DNA from: a bacterium 1xD42-67
GTDB lineage: Bacteria; Bacillota; Clostridia; Oscillospirales; Oscillospiraceae
Direction: 5' to 3'
Assembly (NCBI GenBank): GCA_003612335.1
Contig: RAYO01000004.1
Span: 124,001 to 188,000 of the forward strand
DNA length: 64,000 bases
The notes below the pieces were generated by a model. That model worked only from the letters and a program-made list of their open reading frames with translations. It made no database searches and was not told the origin of the DNA. The translations under genes and the position numbers were made by a program. This document shows positions 40,688 to 48,177 of the stretch, piece by piece (the stretch's first letter is position 1; each line of letters starts with the position of its first letter).

Positions 40688-41860
40688 ATGACCGAACTGG
40701 AACTGAAATACGGCTGCAACCCCAACCAGAAGCCCGCCCGCATCTTTATGGAGCAGGGGGAGCTGCCCCTGGAGGTGCTCAACGGCCGGCCGGGGTATAT
40801 CAATTTTATGGACGCCCTCAACTCCTGGCAGTTGGTGAAGGCCCTGAAGGGGGCCACCGGCCTGCCCGCGGCGGCCTCCTTCAAGCATGTCTCCCCGGCG
40901 GGGGCGGCCCTGGGCCTGCCGCTCAGCGACGTGGAGCGGCAGATGTATTTTGCCCCGGAGGGGGACCTCTCGCCCATCGCCTGCGCCTACATCCGGGCCC
41001 GGGGGGCCGACCGGCTGTGCTCCTTCGGGGACTGGGCGGCCCTGTCCGACCCCTGCGACGCCGACACCGCCCGCTTCCTGGCCCTGGAGGTCTCCGACGG
41101 CGTGATTGCCCCCGGCTACACCGCCGAGGCGCTGGAGATCCTCAGGACCAAGCGCAAAGGCGGATACAACGTGGTCAAGATCGACCCGGAGTATACCCCC
41201 GCCCCCATCGAGCGGCGGAACATCTTCGGCATCACCTTCGAGCAGGGATATAACGACCTGGTCATCGATGAGGAGATGCTGAAAAACATCGTCACGAAGG
41301 AGCGCGATCTGCCCCAGACCGCCAAGAACGACATGCTGCTGGCCCTGATCACGTTGAAGTACACCCAGTCCAACTCGGTATGCTACGTCAAGGACGGCAT
41401 GACCATCGGGGTGGGCGCCGGCCAGCAGAGCCGCATCCACTGCACCCGCCTGGCCGGGAGCAAGGCGGACATCTGGTGGCTGCGCCAGCACCCCTGGGTC
41501 TTGGAGCTGGACTTTTTGGATGGGATCCGCCGTCCGGAGCGGGACAACGCCATCGACCAGTACATCGCGGACTTTACCGTCCTCACCCGGGGCGGCGCCT
41601 GGAAGCACTTCTTCAAGACCTGTCCCAAGGACCTGACTCCCGCTGTCAAGGAGGAGTGGATCGCCCAGTGCCTCACCGGCGTGACCCTTGGCAGCGACGC
41701 CTTCTTCCCCTTCGGCGACAATGTGGAACGGGCCCACCAGTCGGGCGTGAAGTATATCGCCCAGCCTGGCGGATCCATCCGGGACGACCAGGTCATCGAG
41801 ACCGCCGACAGATTCGGCATGGTCATGGCCTTTACTGGGATGCGGCTGTTCCACCATTGA
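40688..41860 (+). CDS. Stand-alone AICAR formyltransferase (half of PurH)
   Basis: 390 residues: phosphoribosylaminoimidazolecarboxamide formyltransferase, the C-terminal half of PurH in most bacteria. Landmarks are LKYGCNPNQKPARI (5-18), the catalytic SFKHVSPAGAALG with Lys-His, and GVGAGQQSRIHCTRLAGSKA, SDAFFPFGDNVERA. The N-terminal IMP cyclohydrolase/MGS domain is missing, replaced by the PurO-like gene at 37952. Start chosen at ATG 40688 with AAAAAGGAG eight bases upstream; a GTG three codons earlier is less likely. It follows a palindromic repeat within the purine operon. Confidence 0.93.
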   Translation: MTELELKYGCNPNQKPARIFMEQGELPLEVLNGRPGYINFMDALNSWQLVKALKGATGLPAAASFKHVSPAGAALGLPLSDVERQMYFAPEGDLSPIACAYIRARGADRLCSFGDWAALSDPCDADTARFLALEVSDGVIAPGYTAEALEILRTKRKGGYNVVKIDPEYTPAPIERRNIFGITFEQGYNDLVIDEEMLKNIVTKERDLPQTAKNDMLLALITLKYTQSNSVCYVKDGMTIGVGAGQQSRIHCTRLAGSKADIWWLRQHPWVLELDFLDGIRRPERDNAIDQYIADFTVLTRGGAWKHFFKTCPKDLTPAVKEEWIAQCLTGVTLGSDAFFPFGDNVERAHQSGVKYIAQPGGSIRDDQVIETADRFGMVMAFTGMRLFHH

Positions 41861-41876
41861 CGTAAAGGAGAAAACC

Positions 41877-42455
41877 ATGGAAACTTTTGACCATTTTAAG
41901 AAACAGGACCCGTCTCCGGAGGACTCATCCGCCCCGGAGACGGAGTATAGGCCCTCCGGACCTAACGTGTTGGAAATTGCGAAGCTGATCTCATCCGGGG
42001 ACGAGGCAGTCTTAAAGGATGTCTCCGTCTGTACAGAAGATCCCGTCGGCTGGTTTACAGCACATCAGGATCGGTACAGGGAGCGGTGCATCCTCTCCTC
42101 TGACGACCCGGAGCTGATCCAGTGGCTGGGGCTGGTGGACATTCTGGAGGAGCACGGCTGGGTCTGCGAGCGGGACTGGGAGGATGAGCTGGAGGATTTT
42201 TCCTATTTTCTCCAGAACCTCCACGGCTTCCAGAAGCTGGGCCTGGAGCTGGACCCGGACTGGCTTGACGAGGACGAGGATGTATCCGCATGGTGCGGCG
42301 TCCTGACAGGAAAATGGGAGGGGGTCTGCGTCGCCGCGATCGACATCGACAGTGACAGCTATGTCCTTTTCCTCACTTCCGCCGCCCAGCTTGCTGATCT
42401 GCAGCGGTTGGCCGGTGAGATCGGTCACCGCATCGACGCTGCGGAACGTATGTAA
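41877..42455 (+). CDS. DUF6630-like protein (immunity-like)
   Basis: 192 residues. The core LIQWLGLVDILEEHGWVCERDWEDELEDFSYFLQ and VCVAAIDIDSDSYVLFL match what I recall of DUF6630, an uncharacterised family often seen in immunity-type clusters. The N-terminus METFDHFKKQDPSPEDSSAPET resembles the tail of the DUF1266-DUF2185 protein (MGLFDRFKKQDKPSEP). AAAGGAG precedes the ATG. It stands between AICAR formyltransferase and purD. Confidence 0.72.
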   Translation: METFDHFKKQDPSPEDSSAPETEYRPSGPNVLEIAKLISSGDEAVLKDVSVCTEDPVGWFTAHQDRYRERCILSSDDPELIQWLGLVDILEEHGWVCERDWEDELEDFSYFLQNLHGFQKLGLELDPDWLDEDEDVSAWCGVLTGKWEGVCVAAIDIDSDSYVLFLTSAAQLADLQRLAGEIGHRIDAAERM

Positions 42456-42471
42456 AAAGGAGGACTCCCTT

Positions 42472-43731
42472 ATGAAAGTCTTAGTAGTCGGCGGAGGCGG
42501 TCGGGAGCACGCCATCTGCTGGAAGCTGGCCCAGAGCCCCAAGGTGACAGAGCTCTACTGCGCCCCGGGCAACGGGGGCATCGCCCAGGTGGCAACCTGT
42601 GTGCCCATTAAAGCCACCGACGTGGACGGGATGGTGCAGTGGGCCAAAGAGAACGCCATGGACTTCGTCATGGTCGCCCCCGACGACCCCCTGGCCCTGG
42701 GGATGGTGGACGCCCTGGAGGCGGCGGGTATCCCCGCTTTCGGTCCCCGGGCCAACGCCGCCATCATCGAGGCCAGCAAGGCCTTCTCCAAGGAACTGAT
42801 GAAAAAATACCACATCCCCACCGCCAAGTATGAGACCTTCACCGACCTGGACCGAGCCCTGGCCTACATCCGGGAGCAGGGCGCGCCCATCGTCGTCAAG
42901 GCGGACGGCCTGGCCCTGGGCAAGGGCGTGGTGGTCGCCTCCACCGTGGAGGAGGCAGAGCAGGCCGTCCGGGAGATGATGGTAGACAAAAAGTTCGGTG
43001 GATCCGGCTCCACCGTGGTCATCGAAGAGTGCATGACCGGCCCCGAGGTGACGGTGCTGGCCTTCTGCGACGGGGAGCACCTGGCGCCTATGCTGTCCAG
43101 CCAGGACCATAAACGGGCCTACGACGGCGATCAGGGCCCCAACACCGGCGGCATGGGGGCCTTTTGTCCCTCTCCCAAGTATACCCCGGAGCTTGCTGAG
43201 CGGTGCATGAAGGAGATCTTCCAGCCCACGGTTGAGGCGTTGAAGGCGGAGGGCCGGCCCTTCAAGGGGGTCATCTACTTCGGTCTCATGCTGACCCAGG
43301 ACGGGCCCAAGGTGGTGGAGTACAACGCCCGGTTCGGCGACCCGGAGACCCAGCCCATCCTGTCCATGCTGGACACCGACCTGATGGACATCTTCACCGC
43401 CTGCGTGGACGGCACCCTGGATCAGATCGACATCAAGTGGAAGTCCGGCGCGGCCTGCTGCCTGGTCCTGGCCTCGGGGGGCTACCCGGTGGAGTATCAG
43501 AGCGGCTATCCCATCTCCGGACTGGAGGAGGCCGAACAGCTGGGGGCCACCGTCTTCCACGCCGGGACCAAACGGTCTGACAGCGGAGAGATCCTCACCG
43601 CCGGAGGACGGGTGCTGGGAGCCACCACCGCCGCTCCCTCCCTGGAGGAGGCCATCGCCGCCGCCTACGCCGCCATAAAGCCCATCTCCTTCCAGGACAT
43701 GCACTTCCGCACCGACATCGGGAAGGTCTGA
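42472..43731 (+). CDS. purD: Phosphoribosylamine-glycine ligase PurD
   Basis: GAR synthetase of the ATP-grasp superfamily, 419 residues. MKVLVVGGGGREHAICWKLAQ opens the chain, followed by IVVKADGLALGKGVVV, the GPEVTVLAFCDG strand, QDHKRAYDGDQGPNTGGMGAF and the metal site VVEYNARFGDPETQ. Start chosen at ATG 42472, with AAAAAGGAGG eight bases upstream. Last gene of the purine operon, followed by a weak terminator. Confidence 0.97.
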   Translation: MKVLVVGGGGREHAICWKLAQSPKVTELYCAPGNGGIAQVATCVPIKATDVDGMVQWAKENAMDFVMVAPDDPLALGMVDALEAAGIPAFGPRANAAIIEASKAFSKELMKKYHIPTAKYETFTDLDRALAYIREQGAPIVVKADGLALGKGVVVASTVEEAEQAVREMMVDKKFGGSGSTVVIEECMTGPEVTVLAFCDGEHLAPMLSSQDHKRAYDGDQGPNTGGMGAFCPSPKYTPELAERCMKEIFQPTVEALKAEGRPFKGVIYFGLMLTQDGPKVVEYNARFGDPETQPILSMLDTDLMDIFTACVDGTLDQIDIKWKSGAACCLVLASGGYPVEYQSGYPISGLEEAEQLGATVFHAGTKRSDSGEILTAGGRVLGATTAAPSLEEAIAAAYAAIKPISFQDMHFRTDIGKV

Positions 43732-43737
43732 CTGTGG

Positions 43738-43774
43738 CCGCCGCTGCCCTCATGAGCAGCGGTGGGAGCTTTTT
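43738..43774 (+). terminator. Terminator-like hairpin after purD
   Basis: CCGCTGC pairs with GCAGCGG (extended by two G-C pairs and a G-U) and is followed after four bases by TTTTT. Moderate strength. Confidence 0.6.
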
Positions 43775-43873
43775 CAAAAACGCTCGATATCTTTGGAGAG
43801 GAGACCGGCTCTGTCAGCAGGCCGGGATCCTCCCGAAGCAGATCTGCGAATATGCCCGGCGGAGGTGGCAGAG

Positions 43874-45007
43874 ATGTCTTTTGAAGTCCGCGTGAAAAAA
43901 AGAAGATGGATCAGGGCCATGCAGATTGTGTGCATCCTGATCTCCATCGTCATGATCGCAGCATTCGCATCCCTGATCCGAGAGGCTGGTTCGCTGACCC
44001 AGCTCGCGGTCAACAGCGTATCCAATGATGTGGTCACATTCGTCATCGGTATCTTCACAGTGTCATTGGTACTGCCCGCCACGATCATGCTTCCTATCTC
44101 CACTTTCTATCACGAGAGGCGGCCGCGCATAAAAGTCAACGGTCCAGACATCACCTTTTATCCATCATGGCGGCCAGCAAAAAAAGTCACCCTGTCGGAG
44201 ATCACCTCCAGGGATGTAAAAGGTGATGCGACCGAGGAGCACATCGATGCGGCAGTTGCCAGTGTGTTAAGCCCTGTGCTCGCCTATGGCGCAAAGCAAA
44301 GATATGCGCAAGCCCAGCAAGCTCCAAAGGGGATGACATACACCTATTACAGCGGAAACAAAAAATTGATCTCAATCTCAACCAAGCGCGATATGGAAAA
44401 CTTGGAGCGTTTCGATAAAATGGTGACAGACAGACTGGAGGGCAGACCTCTGGAGCCGGAGATGCCCGCAGCAGGAGCGCGGCCCGCTCCCAGATCGAGG
44501 CTCCCTCTCCTCTTGGCTGGGCTGACCGGCGTCATATGCGCTGCGGCAGTGGCTGCAGTCATGTCTGCCCCGCGCACTGCATCCCCCTCCCCTGATCTGC
44601 TGGCTGGTACTTCCTGGCTCTCTGAAGACGATGGCTCACAATGGGTATTCGGTACGGACCAGACGTTCCATTGGTATCAGAGGGCGGGAGAAACGGACGG
44701 CGATCATTTCGCGGGCACTTATGAGTTCCATATTGGGCAGGATGCGATCGACTATTTGACGGCTGAGCTTTCCGATCACGGCATCACGGAAGGGGCGATC
44801 AAGCGCGTGATCGCCAGTGACCCAGGATACACGCGGGACAACTTCATCTGCTTTTCCTGCGTCAATCAGTCCTTTATCCTGCGTGGCGAGGAGCAGCTTT
44901 CCGAGGATGTGCGTTCCTCCTATCTGGGTTTCCTGCTGCGGGATGGCACATACCTCGATATCGCCAATATGACGACTGGCACTTATTACGGCTTCACAAA
45001 GGAGTAG
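43874..45007 (+). CDS. Unknown membrane protein with lower GC content
   Basis: 377 residues. Two hydrophobic segments near the N-terminus (about 17-36 and 50-75) and one near 213-234 surround a PH-like soluble part (RPRIKVNGPDITFYPSWRPAKKVTLSEI), and a C-terminal extracellular domain of about 130 residues (SPDLLAGTSWLSEDDGSQWVFG...) resembling a lipocalin-type fold. I do not recognise a named family. GGAGGTGG precedes the ATG at 43874. The base composition is clearly less GC-rich than the flanking genes, a sign of recent gain. No partner gene is evident. Confidence 0.7.
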   Translation: MSFEVRVKKRRWIRAMQIVCILISIVMIAAFASLIREAGSLTQLAVNSVSNDVVTFVIGIFTVSLVLPATIMLPISTFYHERRPRIKVNGPDITFYPSWRPAKKVTLSEITSRDVKGDATEEHIDAAVASVLSPVLAYGAKQRYAQAQQAPKGMTYTYYSGNKKLISISTKRDMENLERFDKMVTDRLEGRPLEPEMPAAGARPAPRSRLPLLLAGLTGVICAAAVAAVMSAPRTASPSPDLLAGTSWLSEDDGSQWVFGTDQTFHWYQRAGETDGDHFAGTYEFHIGQDAIDYLTAELSDHGITEGAIKRVIASDPGYTRDNFICFSCVNQSFILRGEEQLSEDVRSSYLGFLLRDGTYLDIANMTTGTYYGFTKE

Positions 45008-45300
45008 GCCCGCCCTTGGGGACAAACTGGGACAAGATCGGTCTATCGACGGATCCGGACTCCTAAAAACGTCCTCCTCAAAGTATCGAAACACGGACGC
45101 TTCCACATCGATCCACCATGGCCGGAGCACGGAGATCGACTGGACCGCTCAGGACCGGACTTTGTCAGCTGGCCCATGTCACGGACCACACCACCCGCAG
45201 GGGCGCCTTTTAAAATTTCCCCCAACCCCTTGACATAGGATGGAATAATGTGATATCTATATATCATCTACATCTTGCACCCGCAGGGAGGCGTGTGGAA
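45008..45300. other. Intergenic region (293 bp) ahead of the response regulator
   Basis: AT-richer sequence without a recognisable gene remnant. It holds a promoter at its 3' end: TTGACA (45230-45235) with a TATCTA box at 45254-45259 (18-base spacer) and an imperfect palindrome TGATAT...ATATCA over the start region. The rest is unexplained. Confidence 0.45.
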
Positions 45301-46221
45301 ATGGAAAAGATATTGATCATCGACGACAGCGCCGTCCAGGCGTCTTACCTCAGGTCCATCTTGGATTCTGACTACGATGTCACCATGGTACAGACGGCGG
45401 AGGACGGCCTCCTGCGTCTGCACTCCGAAGACTACTCCCTGATCCTGCTGGATGTGGTCATGCCGGGCATGGACGGTTTCATGCTGTTGAAGAAGCTCCA
45501 GGACGAGATGGTCACCCGTCACATCCCAGTGATCCTCATCACCAGCCTCTCCGATATCGAGAACGAGCAGCGCGGCCTCACCCTGGGCGCGGTGGACTAC
45601 ATCAGCAAGCCCTTCCATCCTATGATCGTCAAGGCCCGGGTCAACACCCACATCAAGCTGTATCAATACCGCAAGCAGATCGAATATCAGTCCATGACCG
45701 ACCAGCTCACCGGAGTGGCCAACCGGCGGCGCCACGACCGCCACAGCCTGATCAAGTGGCAGGAGGCCGCCCGGCTCCAGATCCCCTTCTCGGTGTGTAT
45801 CTTCGATATCGACAATTTCAAAAAGTATAACGACATGTTCGGCCACCCCGCAGGGGATACGGTGATCTCCGCCGTGGCCAAAACGGTATCCGCCCATCTC
45901 CGGCGCAGCACCGACTTCCTCGCCCGGTACGGCGGGGAGGAGTTCGTTGCTTTCCTCATGGGCAACCACTCCAACAAGGCTTTCGAGTATCTGAAGCAGG
46001 TCCGCCAGGCAGTGGAGGACCTCCACATCCCCCACGACCCCGCCGCCGGCCAGTGGGTCACGATCAGTATCGGGGGCGTCACCACCATCCCCAAGATGGA
46101 AGACGCCTACTGCAACTACCTCAAGGTGGCGGACACCATGCTCTATGAGGCGAAACGGTCCGGCCGCAACCGGGTGGTCTGGACCAGCGAGGACTTGGAG
46201 CGCTGGGACGAAAAAGCATAA
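45301..46221 (+). CDS. Response regulator with diguanylate cyclase (GGDEF) output
   Basis: 306 residues, PleD/WspR-like. Receiver domain 1-120 (acid pocket IDDS at 7-10, phosphoacceptor in LLDVVMPGMDG, conserved Lys in YISKP), GGDEF domain 140-306 with intact RYGGEEF active site and an inhibitory RSTD (RxxD) site five residues upstream of it, so c-di-GMP synthesis with product inhibition is predicted. No kinase gene adjoins, so this is an orphan regulator. GGGAGGCGTG precedes the ATG at 45301. Followed by a strong terminator. Confidence 0.95.
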   Translation: MEKILIIDDSAVQASYLRSILDSDYDVTMVQTAEDGLLRLHSEDYSLILLDVVMPGMDGFMLLKKLQDEMVTRHIPVILITSLSDIENEQRGLTLGAVDYISKPFHPMIVKARVNTHIKLYQYRKQIEYQSMTDQLTGVANRRRHDRHSLIKWQEAARLQIPFSVCIFDIDNFKKYNDMFGHPAGDTVISAVAKTVSAHLRRSTDFLARYGGEEFVAFLMGNHSNKAFEYLKQVRQAVEDLHIPHDPAAGQWVTISIGGVTTIPKMEDAYCNYLKVADTMLYEAKRSGRNRVVWTSEDLERWDEKA

Positions 46222-46224
46222 GGC

Positions 46225-46259
46225 GATCCTCCCCGCCGCGGCGGGGAGGATCCTTTTTT
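46225..46259. terminator. Terminator between the response regulator and the ABC-F gene
   Basis: A perfect 28-base palindrome (GATCCTCCCCGC arm) followed by C and six T on the plus strand; it also lies right after the ABC-F stop on the other strand. Confidence 0.93.
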
Positions 46260-47736
46260 ACAGCCCGACCCTATGGGTGGCGATCTTCTCTCGGAAGATC
46301 TGGTCGTGCTCCACGAAGAGCAGCGTGGGCCGGTACTGGAGGAGGAGCTCCTCCAGCTGGATCCGCGAGAAGAGATCGATATAGTTCAGGGGCTCGTCCC
46401 AGACATACAGGTGGGCGCTCTGGCACAGGCTCTCAGCGATCAGCACCTTTTTCCGCTGGCCTGCACTGTAGGACCCCATATCCCGCTCGAAGAGGTCCCG
46501 AGAAACGTCCAGCTTGCGCAGGACCGTGAGGAATCGGGTCAGATCCACCTCCCGCTCCTCCGCCCACTCCAACAGGGGCCCCCGCAGGTGGTCCGCCTTC
46601 TGGGGCACATAGGAGATCTTCAGCCCGGAGGCCCGGAAGAGCTCCCCGGTGTGGGGCACCTCCTCCCCCAGCGCCAGACGCAGCAGGCTGGTCTTGCCCG
46701 AGCCGTTCCCCCCCTCCAGACACAGCCGGTCCCCCTGACATAGTGTAAAGGATATCTCCTTGTCATCTATCCCCGGATAGGATATCGTCAGGCCCCGCCC
46801 CTCCAGCAGCCGACCGCTGTGATAGACCAGAGGGGCCAGCTTCAGGCTGTCCGCCCGCTCGATATCCTTCAGCAGGCCGGCTTTCTCCTGGACCACCTTC
46901 TGCTGGCGGCTCTCCAGGTTCTTGGCCCGCTGCATCATCTTGGCCGACTTATGGCCGATGAAGCCCCGGTCGGGACGCAGGCCAGAATTCTTCGAGGCAT
47001 ATTTGGTCTTCTCCACCTTGTCCGACCAGTCCGAGGTCCGCTTCGCCGCCTGCTCCAGGCGCCGGATCTCCCCCTTCAGCTTCTCATTCCGGGCCAGCTC
47101 TCCCCTGTCCCGGTCCTCCTTGTCCCGCAGCCAGCTGGAGAAGGTCCCCCGTACCAGCTCCGGACCTGTATGGTTCAGGGCCAGGATGTGGTCCACACAG
47201 CCGTCCAGCACCGCCCGGTCGTGGGACACCAGGAGGAAGCCCCGGTCCAGTTCCCGGAGATACCGGGCCACCAGGGCCCGCCCCTCCCCGTCCAGGTGGT
47301 CGGTGGGCTCGTCGATCATGGGCCAGGCCCCTTCGTCCAAAAAGAGGGCGGCCAGCAGGGCCCGGGTCTGCTCCCCGCCGCTGAGGGTATCGAAGGGCCG
47401 GGCCAGCACCTCTTCTCCCAGGCCCAGCTTGGACAGCTCCCAGGTCAGCCGCCACTCCTCCGACTGCGGGACCCCCTCCAGCAGGATGTCCATCGTCCGC
47501 TGGGAGGGGTCCTCCACCGGCTTGGGCCAGCGCAGGCAGGACTGGCCCACAGAGACGGTCCCCCGTCCCTCCAGCTCCCCCGCCAGCAGGCGGAGGAGGG
47601 TAGTCTTCCCCCGGCCGTTCCGGCCCACCAGGCCCAGCTTCCAGCTGGTGTCCAGCTGGAGGTCCAGGCCCTCGAAGACGGGGGCGTGGTCCCCGTCATA
47701 GGTGAAATAAAGGTCTTGTATCGTGATCTTAGACAT
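46258..47736 (-). CDS. Lsa-type ABC-F ribosomal protection protein
   Basis: 492-residue tandem ATPase without membrane spans. ABC-F proteins of the Lsa/Vga group bind the ribosomal E site and displace lincosamide, streptogramin A and pleuromutilin antibiotics. ATP sites: Walker A GRNGRGKTT (about 33-41) and GNGSGKTS; signatures LSGGEQTR and YSAGQRKK; Walker B segments PMIDEPTDHLDG and YVWDEPLNYIDL. The linker RGFIGHKSAKMMQRAKNLESR is typical of Lsa. Start at ATG 47736, with GGAGGGAAAGAT in front; the extended ORF upstream is the leader. Drug specificity cannot be read from the sequence. Expression is likely drug-inducible through the leader. Confidence 0.9.
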   Translation of the reverse strand: MSKITIQDLYFTYDGDHAPVFEGLDLQLDTSWKLGLVGRNGRGKTTLLRLLAGELEGRGTVSVGQSCLRWPKPVEDPSQRTMDILLEGVPQSEEWRLTWELSKLGLGEEVLARPFDTLSGGEQTRALLAALFLDEGAWPMIDEPTDHLDGEGRALVARYLRELDRGFLLVSHDRAVLDGCVDHILALNHTGPELVRGTFSSWLRDKEDRDRGELARNEKLKGEIRRLEQAAKRTSDWSDKVEKTKYASKNSGLRPDRGFIGHKSAKMMQRAKNLESRQQKVVQEKAGLLKDIERADSLKLAPLVYHSGRLLEGRGLTISYPGIDDKEISFTLCQGDRLCLEGGNGSGKTSLLRLALGEEVPHTGELFRASGLKISYVPQKADHLRGPLLEWAEEREVDLTRFLTVLRKLDVSRDLFERDMGSYSAGQRKKVLIAESLCQSAHLYVWDEPLNYIDLFSRIQLEELLLQYRPTLLFVEHDQIFREKIATHRVGL

Positions 47737-47839
47737 ATCTTTCCCTCCTGTCATGCGCGAAAAAGCCGCAAGAGGGACCTCCCTCTCGCGGCGGCAGGGG
47801 CGATATGCCCATATGAGCCGAAAGGGGAAGCATGCGCAT
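47729..47839 (-). CDS. Leader ORF 2 of the ABC-F gene (36 codons or 34 from the second ATG)
   Basis: An AGGAGG site (minus strand, plus coordinates 47841-47848) precedes ATGCGCATG; initiation is at 47839 or more likely 47833. The frame runs straight through the intrinsic terminator and the ABC-F ribosome site, and stops with TAA overlapping the ABC-F start as ATGTCTAA. It encodes MRMLPLSAHMGISPLPPREG and then 16 more residues rich in Arg. Translation would open the terminator and feed ribosomes to the ABC-F start. No known protein similarity. Confidence 0.6.
   Translation of the reverse strand: MRMLPLSAHMGISPLPPREGGPSCGFFAHDRRERYV
47760..47792 (-). terminator. Leader terminator of the ABC-F gene
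   Basis: On the minus strand GCCGCGAGAGGGA pairs with TCCCTCTTGCGGC around GG, followed by five T. It lies between the promoter and the ABC-F gene, as in known drug-inducible ABC-F leaders. Confidence 0.85.
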
Positions 47840-47856
47840 CTCCTCCTGCGGACCCA

Positions 47857-47902
47857 TGACAAGACCAGGCCGCCTCCGCGGCCCTCAGCGTTCCTCTTGT
47901 CA
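47857..47902 (-). promoter_or_regulatory. Upstream hairpin of the ABC-F leader
   Basis: TGACAAGA pairs with TCTTGTCA, enclosing GGCCGC-GGAG-GCGGCC (minus strand). It lies between leader ORF 1 and leader ORF 2 and is a candidate anti-antiterminator or pausing element. Confidence 0.6.
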
Positions 47903-47907
47903 CAGGA

Positions 47908-47928
47908 TCAGCAAGTGGTCTTGCGCAT
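47908..47928 (-). CDS. Leader ORF 1, six-residue peptide MRKTTC
   Basis: A six-codon ORF ending TGA with a good ribosome site (GGGAGGCGGG, 47932-47941) lies about 26 bases after the predicted transcription start of the ABC-F gene. Too short to appear in ordinary gene calls. Its place ahead of hairpins and a terminator is that of stall-sensing peptides of antibiotic resistance leaders. Confidence 0.6.
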   Translation of the reverse strand: MRKTTC

Positions 47929-47960
47929 CTTCCCGCCTCCCATCTCTTTTCATTGGGGAC

Positions 47961-47989
47961 AATATACCACACAGCGGCAGTTCTGTCAA
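47961..47989 (-). promoter_or_regulatory. Promoter of the ABC-F transcript
   Basis: On the minus strand TTGACA (47984-47989), 17 bases, TATATT (47961-47966). Start near 47954, giving a leader of about 218 bases. Confidence 0.88.
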
Positions 47990-48177
47990 GCCTCCCGCTG
48001 CCGCAGCACCGGGGATCTTCATGAATGCAAGGTCTCGATCCTGTGATCCCCCGCCAGAGACGGGGGGACACAGGAAGATCTTCTTGGCGGACACTGCCGC
48101 AGCGCCCGTCCCACTTGCTTTTTTGTCCAAAACATGGTAGGCTGGAGAGAGAAGTTCCGGAGGGAGGCGAAGGACGC
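47990..48177. other. Remainder of the intergenic region ahead of comEC
   Basis: Contains a GC hairpin with CCTGTG/CACAGG and TCCCCC/GGGGGA segments (about 48043-48082) and a weak plus-strand promoter (TTGCTT, 17 bases, TAGGCT near 48117-48145) that may drive comEC. No gene or repeat recognised. Confidence 0.4.

Noticed and set aside
45181-45300. c-di-GMP riboswitch ahead of the diguanylate cyclase
   Set aside because: The leader after the predicted promoter is only about 40 bases long, too short for a riboswitch of either class.
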